Shown: positions 45,601 through 55,963 of the stretch, piece by piece | Layout of the letters: the number at the start of each line of letters is the position of its first letter | Position numbering within the stretch: the first letter of the stretch is position 1 | Source of the DNA: Lepidodermella squamata | Lineage: Eukaryota > Gastrotricha | DNA: 64,000 nucleotides | Direction: 5' to 3' | NCBI GenBank assembly: GCA_047495785.1 | Contig: JBLDXI010000028.1 | Coordinates: 248,001 to 312,000 of the forward strand | Made by a program: the position numbers and the translations under genes | Notes under the pieces: model-generated | What the model was told of the DNA's origin: nothing | What the model saw: the letters and a program-made list of their open reading frames with translations, nothing else | The model's database searches: none

Positions 45601-48600
45601 TGATTGATGGCATCGGACCATCGGCTGCGCGACTTCTTCTAAGCAAACTACGCACGAACCCATGATTGAGCTCAAATAAAGATTGCAGCGCTGAGGTGGT
45701 AAATGATGTAATTTCGGCGATATTTATGCCAATTCAGCGCCTCGAATCTGGGAATTCTAGGAATCGTAGAAAGGTGATGTTGGCCTCTACATCTAGAATT
45801 TGCAAGTACGGTGGTACAAGCTCTACATATCTCATTATATTACCACAACATAACATTGTGCAACGATTGTTGGTGCTAGAGGCTTCAGCGCAAATGTGAC
45901 AACTCATAATTCTAATGAAATTCAAATGATACGATATCGATAAAAATGTCAATGCGCGCCCGTTTATTGCTGCTGCGGTGGCATATCACTCATGTGGAAT
46001 TCGATTCGAGGATGTTTTTGCCGGTGAAGCGGCAACGAGGGATGAACATTCGACGTGCTAGAAGTACTAAGTGTATTGATCTAGGTGCCGGCAGCACGGC
46101 GAAGCGAGCCTCATCGCCTGCCCAAGTAAAACCTTCGCCGAATCACGAAAACCGGCGAAAACCGGCTCTGACAAGCGCATTCTCGAAATGACAGCCTAAC
46201 AGCCAAGTCCTCGAAGGTCGCCTGGAGCAGCTGGACCTACGTAGAAGGTGGTAGGTCGCATAGGCTATTCAGAGATGCATATTCAGATTGGATAAAAAGG
46301 AAGCTTTCGTCCAATATACTATGGAATTAGGATCGAAACATTCACAGCCTATGCAACAAGCAAATTGGTCCGAAAAGCATTGTCATGTCAAGCACTTTAA
46401 CAAAAACTTAACGGCGAGTTAGACGCCGCTCTTGAGTATGACCTTCGGTATCTATAAAATATGCAAATGACAACAAGTCAAATTTTCACAGATGAAACAG
46501 CGTTTTTTAAGGTGTGTAAGCGTGTAAATTTTACACACCAACGTGGGAAAATTTAAACACCAAAATTTAGTCTTGGTAATTGCGTTACCGTTGAGTCGAT
46601 CCGCCAGCACTAGGCTGCTATGGTAAAGGTTGAACGCAACTTACCGAACCACCTCATCCAACTCACGGCGCAGACTAGGGGCAAAGCAAAATTAAATCTT
46701 GTATTGTCGCGGCTAGTGTCAAAGCTTACTTACACTACATCATTGGTGCTTAGTTTATTCAGCTGACGATTTTCACTGTCCGGTGTCATCATCAATCTGG
46801 TATAAAAAATACAACATTTTACGAACTTATTATCTGTCTGTTACACTGGCGATTCTGCATTTCCAGCTATGTTGACAATTATGTTCGTCACGTCCATTAA
46901 TTGATTTTCCTCCATTGCGATGGGTAATATAGCAAACAGCTATATTAGAAGTAGCATCATTCAAGTTTGGCCTAGGCGTTGCCGTTTTACATGCGTTATT
47001 GACTATCAAGCGTGGGTTGAAAGAAAAAAATGAACAAATCAGTTGAATTAAGGAGATGATTGTTGTGATGGAATCGAACGGTGGCGTCAACAATTTATTC
47101 GGTTAAAGTAGTCAAAGTATATCACCAGTCGAAGCCAGGGTTTGCATTTTCACGAACACTCCGCCCCAAATGCACTCTAATTAATTTGAAATCCGGGCAC
47201 CCCGCCCCTATATCCGGCCTGGTGCCTATAAAATTCGCCATAATTGTTGTTATTATTTGGTGATACATGGCAGCCGGCGGAACGAGACTATTGAAGCATA
47301 GCTGACCATCAGACCTATCTCCTCTCAAAAAATCCCGAGTTTACGTGATACGGCAAATTTTTCCGATTTTTCAAGATTTTATTGATTCGTTCCATTTCTT
47401 TTTAATTATTTGTTTCAATTTATTAGGTTCGTCTTTCCGGCCCGTACATGCGGCATTTGGACTGGCTGAAACGGGCGATAATCGCGGCTCAGGGCCCAAC
47501 ACTACGGTGCGAGCTGATCCGGTACATCTGTGGGCTCATCCACCCGAGCATGGACATCATCAACTCGGACGTGATCCAGCGCTGGTACATCATCGGCTGG
47601 CTGCTGAAGTGCAACCCGGCGGCGCCGCCCGGCGACATTGCCCTCGCGAAACTGGCGCTCTACTTCGACTGGCTCGGCTTCGAACCGGCGCACGACAACG
47701 TCATGAACATCGAGCCCGGCGTGCTGTTGATTTTCCACTCGAAACCGCAGCACGGCAATTTAGGCTCACCCTGCCTCGACTTCCTGTGCCGCATCGCCTC
47801 GTCGTTCCACCCGCCCGCCGCCGAAGACATCCGCCAGGGCATGTTGACGGCGTTCAAGCACCTTAACGAGAAGCGAGTCGTGCCCTTGCAGTCGATCGGC
47901 CTGCTCTTCGACCAGCGGCACCTCGACCAGGAGGTGTTCTTCCTGTGCCGACAGACGTTTCCCGAGTTGTTGCCGCAACCTGTTGCTGCGATGGCGACGG
48001 GCGTCGATGGCGTTAACCCGGTTGTTCGCGGCGGAATGGTCGGGGTTGGTGGTGTTGTCGTCAATAATGCGTCGAAATTCAGCGACGACGAGGACGCTGA
48101 TCGGCAGGAACTGCCGACGACAGAGGTGAGAAATGCACATCTTTACAAAAAAATATCTCGATTTTAATTTAACAGTCGGAATTAATTAATTTCGAAGGAA
48201 ACAGATTCAAAGTAAAAACTGTGCGAATGCAGTTTGAATTATTTTAGTGCGAAGATTCCAATATTTTTGCTGAGATTTCGGCAAATTCCTGGCAAACATT
48301 CACGACAAATATCCGCATAAAACTTATTTAATTTCGGCTCAAAGAGGGCATGAACGAGTGAATCTACATTTTTTAAGATCTGTGAATGAATGGGACGTGT
48401 CGCGCGTTTTTCAAGCTAACCAATGGGGCTTTGACCACTCAGAAAATCGTGGATTCGGAGGTCAAATCAGTTCCAATTAGCTTTACCTATTTCAACCACC
48501 TCATTTGGCTCACGAATTTGAGTTGGTAGAAATTTTAATAGATTTTTCGGTCTGATGGATGCATAAAAATTGTATTGAGAAGCAACGTGGGGATGGGAGT

Positions 48601-51600
48601 GGTACTTGTGGGGATATGGAACTGATAGGAATAATTTGTTACACAAATAAATAATTTGGTAATGAATTCACTATATCCCATGAAGAAACTTCGTCTTTCG
48701 AAATCGCTTTATTGACTACGGACTGACGCTCATTAGAAGAAGTTCGAATTTGTATCTGACTTGCTTGGAAATTTCACTAGGAAAAAATTTTTTTTTGGAG
48801 TTCTGCATTTTTAACGAGTTTGCTTTTCATTTTACGTGAATAATATGCTATTTTTCGTCATTTTAAATTTTAAATTCGACAATACACCCCCAAATTTTTT
48901 TCTCGGAATGCAAAATAGTAAATGCAACAAGATGTAATCCTCGAAATTGAACATTTAAATTTGATCTTATTCTTATAATCTCCAGGTATTTCACGCGAGC
49001 GACGCGCTGCCTTTCAAGCCGTTCCAGTTCATCGACGAAACCGAGACGTTGGACGACCTCGAGACGCAAATGACGCGCCTCGGCACAGAAATGGCCCTGG
49101 CGTTGCGGCAAGTAGCCGTCGCGTCGGAGAACGAGGCGAAATCGCAGGCCGTGTACGACGTGCTGGGCAAGTACCAGGCGGCGCTGGACGCGGACGACGC
49201 CGGGCAGGAGTCGACGGCCGAACTCATCTCGACGCTGCCGCTGTGCCTGCTGAGCGCGCTCCGGCCCTCCCTCCTCACGCCGCCCCTCGACTCGGTCACC
49301 CCCACCCCGGCCAAGCTGGACGAGGCGATGAAGGCGCCGCACCACGTCGTGTTCCGGGCGATCGTGTCGTCGTCGAGCCTCGACGAGGACGACCCCACCC
49401 GCTCGTCGCTCGTCGCCCTCGTCGCGAACATGGCGGCGAAGCAGGGCCGCGTGCTCGGCCACTTCCTGTTCTTCATGTCGCAGGCGGAGCGGCTGCCGCA
49501 GGCGTCGCAGGCGCAGTTCGCGCAGCTGGTCCGCGAGCTGACGGAGGCGGCGCCCTCGCCCAAGCCCAGCCTCGAGCAGTACCTCGTCGGCGCGCTCGAG
49601 TTCTGCCAGCAAACGGACGCGACGCTGTTCGTGTTCCTGCTGCCGTTCCTCTACGCCACGTTCCGCCACCAGCTGTTCGACGCCGAGTCGCCGGTGCTGA
49701 CGCGCATCCTGCGGCTGACGTGCCAGGCGGCCGACGCCAGCCACATGGCCTATCTCACTACTCAGGTTTGTCGGATTTTTTCTAATCAAAATTCGACTAG
49801 TTTATATCGGGTCGCTCTGTTTATTGATGGATTTGAGACTCTATCCCAGTGTGGTCATTTGGACTCTTTTGAGCATTTGTTTACTCATGGCTGACTCCGG
49901 TACTAAGCCTACTGTGACTCCGAAACAAGTCACAAACTTAGCCAAAACTGACCCCGGGTCTGACTGTGACTCCAAAACGAACTGTCTTTGATTCCACACG
50001 GCTTTTTTATCTTGGTCCTGATATATCCCTGGTCCAAAAAATCGGAGAAATATCGTTGGCTGAAGCTCGCAGCTCGCAGGTGGCTATTCTTCGTGTTGCT
50101 AAAATTACGAATTTTGTTAAAAACCAGTCAAAAGCCGCGAAAAGTTGTAACGACCGGCGAAGATAGACGGCAATTTACGCGCAAGAATCGGAATCGGAGT
50201 GATTAGCTCGTTTCCGGCAACTCAACTCTTGCCTCATTTTCGACTCCGGTTTGTGACTCGCCACAACAACACTGCTCTATGCGGTCGTAACTCGGCTCTC
50301 AGCCATCGGAATATTGCAAACTTAATTGTACATATTCTATGATATAAATTTATTAATAATAGTTTTTCGAAATTTATATATCAAGGACACTGAATCATGT
50401 TGTCCGCTATTTACCCATAGTTGGATAAGCTGGCGCGTGTGATTTCGATTGGATTTCGCCCTTTAAAGTTAAAGACTCCTGTTAAATGTCCGAGTTGCCT
50501 ATCTACGTAGTCTACAATGTCATTTTATGTTCAAACGGATAAGTTATTCTTCCCTAGTAATTCCCTAGTTCGGCGGCAGAACACTTATGGTCGCTATATT
50601 CGAGATTTTTGGGTATGACCACCACGGTATTCCGAGTAACAAACACTGGCCGTGTTCATTGTATTACGGGGCACAGTCATCCTGATATCAGTACAGCCAA
50701 CCGCCATTGTATACAATTGTTAGTGAGCGAAGTTCTGAAACAGGCCGGTTGTATAGCTTTACAATCATCAGGAGATCATGGAATTTCGGAAAAAAGGCCC
50801 AAGTATTCGCATGATGGGACGAAATTCTCTCGAGCATGTAATTTTGCTCACAGAGAGAACAATTAGAGACAATTTCACCTTAGTTGAGTAAGATGAAGCA
50901 GCGGTCGTCAAATGCCTCTTTGCGATGTCGATTGCAGAGGGAGGAGCGAAGGGTCGCGACACTGACCAATCGATACCGCCATCAGGTTTTCTAACAGCAT
51001 AAGATGGCGGGTCCGCCGCAGGTGGAACGTTTTCTTTAGCAAGTAGCTTGCGACTTTCCGGATTCGCTCTTTCTTTCTAACGCACTTACCCTTGCCAGAA
51101 TTGATAGATAGGGTTGCCGACAACTCGCCCATTTCAGTTTTGAAATGCCGTTTACAAAATTTAATTGAAACTTTGTTCAAAGCTTGTTCGTTAGGACGTC
51201 TAGTAAAAATGACCATAACACAGCAAATAGTAGATGGTAGAACAACCTTACCCAGATAGTCTCAACCATTCACGCCTCAATTTGGGATGTTGAGGCAGCG
51301 TCTTTAACATTGCAACCAGCACACCAACATAAAGGCATCCAAGGCATGCAAGATCTCAGACATTGCAAATGTATTTACGTTGGAATATCTTAGAAGGAGT
51401 TGATTTTCGATTCGCTTCGTGTTCCGAATTTTTCGCCCGCTTTGATTTACGAAATCAAATGAAAATGTTTTATTTAATGTCCTCCGCGGTTTGTAAGCCT
51501 TCACCCTTGCGGGTTTAGGGGACTACGGCGACGAGAGATCAGCTTCAGTGTCAGACAACCTGCTTTTATTTTATTACCAAACAATAATTCATATCAAATA

Positions 51601-52791
51601 TTTTAGAGCGCTCAAGGCTAACAAAGATACGACCGCTTTTCCTGCATCTTGTTTTTTTCTAAATTATTCATCTTTAAATTTGATTCTTTAAATCAATCAA
51701 AATCAAAATGCTAATTTTTGAGCATTCTTCAAATTATGCTGTGAGCGACTTATAAAAGCCTTGGTAGCTTGGATTTGTCCATTATTATAATCATATCATA
51801 TATCATATCTTCATATCTTATCATTTTTTCTGTATTCTTTTAGATTTTGCTCAAACACGTGGTGTTTTTCACGGAAGCGAATGCGTCGTCGCTGCTAGGC
51901 GCCTCGCTGCAGTGGGAGACACTCGAGCAGGTGTTCGCGTGGCAGCTCTTCTTCGCGCACTCGAACATCGCCGCCACGCGCCTGCTCGGCCTAGTCACTA
52001 AGCTGAAACTGGACAAGCACCACGAGGCCCTCGTGTCGCTGTGCAACCGCCTCGCCCAGCTCCCGCCCAGCCACGACGTCGTGCTAGCCGTGCTGTCGCG
52101 GGCAGCCGCTCCGGCTGAATTCGCCGCCCCGGCCCTGCTCAAATCGTGGGCCGACTCGAGCCCGTCTCAGCTCGTCGAGTCGCTGAACCAGCTGCTCGGA
52201 GGCCCGGGCCAAAATGTGATAACCCGAACGAACCGGGGCGGCAAATTGCAGTCGACAAACAGCGGCAATAGCAGATCGGCTGGGCTGAGCAAGGAGCAGC
52301 TACTCGCGCACCTCGAGCGGTTCAGGGACGTTGTGCAGGACGCGAAATTTCTGCTGCTGCCGCCGGTGCAGCGGCTGCTGTCGACGCTGCACGCGCAGGC
52401 GAGCGAAGCACTGAAAAGCCGATACTCCGATTTGTTCGCGCTCATCGACGACAAAATCGTGGCGGCGTCGGACCGCGAGAACTCGAACGAGTCGTCCGCC
52501 TCCTCCGCCTCCTCCTCGTCCAGCCCCGTCGTCATAGCAATGTCGAATAGCAATAACAACAACCAGTCTCCCCTTTCGGCGGTGTCCTTGCTCGACGGCC
52601 TCGACGGCGTGCCGAGGTTGAGCAACTCGAGCAACCCGGCAGCCGCCGTGCCTGGCCCAGCCGCCTCGAAGCTGCGGCGCGTGCAGAAGCGGTCGCCGTC
52701 GCAGCAGACGGGCGGGCTCGGCCAGGCGGGTGGTCCGCCGGTGCCGCAGCCGGGCAAAATGGCCAAGTTTTCGGCGTCGGATTTCGCCTGA
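42651..52791 (+). CDS. INTS3: Integrator complex subunit 3
   Basis: Five exons: 42651-42824, 43504-44226, 47427-48125, 48986-49765, 51844-52791, all phase 0, giving 1107 aa (human 1043). INTS3 is a helical-repeat subunit of the nuclear Integrator complex and of the SOSS single-strand DNA sensor. Family motifs run in order: EEVQLGLLSMIL, ARLPEFEPIWYDLLYAP, RRTSRRFLLLRITPDLEQKF, VRLSGPYMRHLDWL, IRYICGLIHPS, MNIEPGVLLIFHSKP, then LQWETLEQVFAWQLFFAHS. The C-terminus is Ser/Asn-rich and ends KMAKFSASDFA. Coding exons are GC-rich with strong codon bias against AT-rich introns. Intron 2 (3.2 kb) holds antisense RING relics and repeats; the exon 2 donor is a weak GTCTGT. Start chosen at the first ATG of the 5' exon. 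Confidence 0.97.
45044..45200. repeat. Dispersed repeat, copy 1
   Basis: Shares blocks such as TTCAAAAAATTCCTCATGGTT and ACTAGATCTATCGA with 59870-60010 in the same order and orientation. In INTS3 intron 2; no terminal structure identified. Confidence 0.7.
45282..45675 (-). pseudogene. Decayed RING-H2-like gene, antisense in INTS3 intron 2
   Basis: From ATG 45675 (minus) the frame begins MGSCVVCLEEVAQPMV. After a shift of frame it continues with QQFHRHCAETWLRTMDSRL, giving a CxxC ... FHxxC ... W pattern typical of RING-H2 fingers. The same frame then meets TAG near 45478 and goes on with a coherent sequence (EHLVEKYGKNWQTEVK ... GRWLPCLYVF) to a stop at 45282. One frameshift plus one in-frame stop suggests a pseudogene; a sequencing error or unusual splicing cannot be excluded. 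A second degraded copy lies directly upstream. Confidence 0.5.
45672..45907 (-). pseudogene. Second, more degraded RING-like copy
   Basis: Starts MSCHICAEASSTNNRCTMLC from ATG 45907 (minus). A shifted frame supplies ICRAC, so together they give LCCG..ICRAC, like the core of a C3HC4 RING. Downstream nucleotides align with the neighbouring relic (CCAG.TCGAGGCG..TTGG.ATMA.TATCG), indicating an old tandem duplication. Not intact. Confidence 0.45.
49766..51843. other. INTS3 intron 4, no gene recognised
   Basis: AT-rich. Contains a few basic frames on the minus strand (about 51504-50908) of unknown origin and a run of TGACTCC-type repeats at 49880-49980. Nothing assignable. Confidence 0.45.
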
Positions 52792-52938
52792 TGTTGATAG
52801 TTTCCCTCTTTCTCTCGCTGCTTTCGACTGGTGGTTATATATACATATAGTATCAATAATGAAAAACGGCTGGATTTTTTTTAAAGTTGACAAAGTGATG
52901 AAAGATCGTGCTTCTGATACACAAAAAAAACAATAATG

Positions 52939-52955
52939 AATAAACTTTGAATAAA
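52939..52955 (+). promoter_or_regulatory. Poly(A) signals of INTS3
   Basis: Two AATAAA hexamers (52939 and 52950) about 150 nt after the stop codon. Confidence 0.65.
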
Positions 52956-53244
52956 ATACATGTTCTTTTTTGTTCAATTATTAACATGGCGATCTTACAT
53001 CATACAACATAAAACAAGCATGGAGTAATACTGTGAAGTGGGCTTGTAAAAAAGAGAATAGCCTATGGTTGTGGAGTACCGTTCGATAACCTGAGCATAC
53101 CCAGTGACTTTAAGGATGTCGCGAATCGATAGCAAGCTGTTTTGCAACTCGGCGTCACTTTTGCGAATTTGCATAAGTGCAAGATAGGGAAAAAATAAAT
53201 GGCATCAAATGGACTTCATTATACGAAAAAAGTTATGAATTTTG

Positions 53245-53432
53245 AACCACGCCGCTGCGTTAACCGCGTTAACGGTTGGACGAGTTGCGTTCATGAGACC
53301 GTGAAATTTACCTATATCAGGCTCGTAAGATTTGTTCATCGAAATCCGCTTGGGAACAATTTGACCGATTCGGCGAACTTTTCGTGTTCTACAAGTTCTT
53401 CGACTGCAATACATTAAATTCATGAACCACAA
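53245..53432 (+). pseudogene. Relic of the secreted 4-Cys-module gene
   Basis: Matches two exons of the gene at 60227 in order: CGCCGCTGCGT..AACCGC (exon 3 start), then TTCGGC.AACT and TTCTACAAGTTCTTCGA, then ATG.ACCACAA (exon 4). It retains RRCVNR but frames and splice sites are broken and no signal-peptide exon is present. It is about 7 kb from its intact relative, with the piggyBac-like element between them. Confidence 0.75.
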
Positions 53433-53673
53433 ACTGTGCCAAATTGACTGTCAATGGCGCGGACTGGCACTGCTTCCCAGTCTGGCTCGGGCATGCCAGG
53501 CTTGTTTTTACAATTGGCGATGGCGATAAAACCGGCCACAAACAAACTTATCACATTTTCTCGAGAGGGAAACTCCCGGGTTATAATAAATAACAAAAGG
53601 AAAGGACTTATCGCCTCCATTTTCTCTTGCTCTTTGAGCCCGCTTCGCTGATTATTTCCAGTCTTTTTAATTA

Positions 53674-54846
53674 ATGCAAGAACACGGCGGAATCACTTCA
53701 TATCCACTGCCGATGGATGTTAAACTAGCATTGAACGTGCTCGGATATCGCGAACTCAACCCACCCCGACGACTGGGTTCAGGTTGCTTCGGAGATGTCT
53801 TCCTGGTTGAAAAAGACAACGCTCTTTACGCTGCAAAACAAGTCGTCGAATCCAAAGTGATAGCGATAACCAGCAGGGGCAGACCATGGGAGCGCGAGGA
53901 GATGGGTGAAAAGCTATGGGCAGCAGCTCAGCTAGAGGTACGAATCTCCGCATCTCAACAAATAATTAAATAACAAATAATATGGTGCTTTTCTTGCAGG
54001 CTGAAATGATGAGGATCGCAAAGTGCGGCAACGTTGTTGCTGTGATTGACAACATCGTCACAGGTTCGAAGTACGTTATCGTCAACATGATTTAAAGTCG
54101 TCTAATTTAACAGAAAATCCGAGCACTCAGTTCATTGTGATGGAATACTGCAATTGCGGCTCGTTGCGCGAAGCAATCGAAGCTGCCAGGATGAATCATA
54201 AACACTTTCGCAAGCGGACTCTCCGTTCATGGTCAAAGCAAATGGTTAATGGGCTCAAGTTCATTCATAGCCGCGATCTTGTGCATCGCGACATTAAGGC
54301 AGGTGTAAGTCGCAATTGCCAGCTGCGTTATCTCATCATGTATTTTAACTCTTCAGAATATTCTGCTCACCAATAATCGACGTACCGTAAAATTTGGCGA
54401 CTTTGGATTAGCGAAACGGGAAGATGAGTAATCTTTTCAGAATCTAGTGATGGCTTTTTCCCATAACGTCATCATCTCTTCAGGGTGTCAGATACGCCAG
54501 ATAAATATCGTCTGCATTTCCTCGTATTCATACTTAAATACGCACCTGAGTTCCGAAATGGGCAAAGATACACGAAAAAATGTGACAACTGGTCACTCGG
54601 TGTTTTAATCTATGAATTGGCAACTTTCGATGAGATGAGGGTATAGTCACTTTCGACGTGAAGTCACGTGTAAACAATGTAAATAAGAGTACTTATTTCT
54701 ATTTATAGAACATAAGGCAAAGCAAGCCCTCCGATTGGGGTTACAGCACCAAACTGGATGATCTAATCGATAACCTTCTCAGAGAGTTGCCTGACGAGCG
54801 ATTCACTATGAAACAGGCTGCCGAGCATCCCTACTTCAACTCATAA
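53674..54846 (+). CDS. Protein kinase, stand-alone paralogue of the kinase-GTPase kinase
   Basis: Six exons: 53674-53937, 54000-54063, 54114-54304, 54357-54427, 54484-54640, 54709-54846, giving 294 aa. Ser/Thr-type kinase: LGSGCFGDVFL glycine loop, Lys in LYAAKQ, VMEYCNCGSL hinge, HRDIKAG catalytic loop (Pro-Asp replaced by Ala-Gly, Asn kept as the first residue of the next exon), GDFGLAK, YAPEF and CDNWSLGVLIYELAT. It should be active. Three introns fall where those of the gene at 12483-18981 do, with the same phase, and the last exon is the same 138 nt, so the two are paralogues. Here the stop codon is used and no GTPase follows. Substrates and pathway unknown. Confidence 0.88.
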
Positions 54847-54965
54847 TGTTTGCGTTGCTATAGCTTTAGCCTAAATTATAACTCGATCATGAAAATCAAA
54901 CGTCAAAATCGGAAACCAAATGGGTCGCCTGACCGAAGAAATAACTTGCTTGTATCATAGTGAAA

Positions 54966-54971
54966 AATAAA
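54966..54971 (+). promoter_or_regulatory. Poly(A) signal of the stand-alone kinase
   Basis: AATAAA 120 nt after the stop codon. Confidence 0.55.
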
Positions 54972-55106
54972 TGAAATTGAAAAATCTCAAATTATAGCGT
55001 CATACGGCAATTCAATGTTCTTTAGGGCCTATATGTATTTGCTCGAAAAATGACATTATTTGGCAACGCGCAAAAAATTAATAAAAATGCTATATCGACG
55101 CGAATA

Positions 55107-55190
55107 TTTTTAGCGGAACCAAATCTGCCCAATTGTTGAACTATAAAGTTGACAGCAGCGGAACCAAATCTCAAAATATGGCATCCATTA
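55107..55190. repeat. AGCGGAACCAAAT-type repeat fragment
   Basis: Two copies of AGCGGAACCAAATCT about 40 nt apart, as in the ends of the element at 62318-62638. Looks like one end of a related, degraded element. Confidence 0.6.
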
Positions 55191-55963
55191 TTCGCAAAAT
55201 AGGACTTTTGAAATCTGCCAAGTCGAATTATTTTCCGAATAAATTTTCAAGATAGCGCTCATATAAGTTGGGACTGATTTTGTGGTTCTCTGATGGAATG
55301 AGCAGATGTTCTTTTTCTCAAAAGGAATCGTTATTTAGCTGACTAAAATTAATTTCGATATGTATAAAATTGGAAGTGAAATTCTGTCATCTGATAATAA
55401 ATTACTGTTGCTCTTTGAATTTTACCCTGCCTAATGTTTCATTTTAATATAACTATTCTGCGAATATTAAAGCAAGAAATTGGCGCCAACAAAATCAGCG
55501 AAATAAAAATTTGTCGCGTGCCTTATTTATAGCTACTGATCAGGGCTAAAAGCAATAAAATTCATTCATTACTATCATTGCCATAGAAGTGGAATTCGAA
55601 GAAGACGCAAAAAATAACAACCATCATTCACGTGAACAAGTGAATGCTAAAAATAGATGAACGGCAAACGCCAGTTGTGCCGTGGCAAATTGCTGATGGA
55701 AAAGGTGTAATTAATAAAATCAAGGTATGTAATTCAAAAATTTCCTGGTCTATTCTCAAAGTTGTAATGGATCGATGTTAACGCCAGGAAATGTCTGCGA
55801 ACATTTCCACGCGGTAATCTAACGGCTGGGAAAATGCGTAAAAAAACGCGTGTAAATTCCTCGAGTATTTGAACACTTATTCAGCAATTTTCCAGCTTGA
55901 GTCAAATAATTCCTGAAAATGCACTTCGAAGAGTTAACAACCGATAATAAATCAAGCGTTTAA

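Noticed and set aside
46497-46560. Short inverted repeat GGTGTGTAA...TTACACACC
   Set aside because: Too short and isolated to assign to an element or RNA.
50609-51504. Frames in INTS3 intron 4
   Set aside because: Short, basic, no conserved motif on either strand.
53420-53620. Minus-strand frame with hydrophobic start near the Cys-rich relic
   Set aside because: No proper initiation context and no downstream exon with cysteine modules on that strand.
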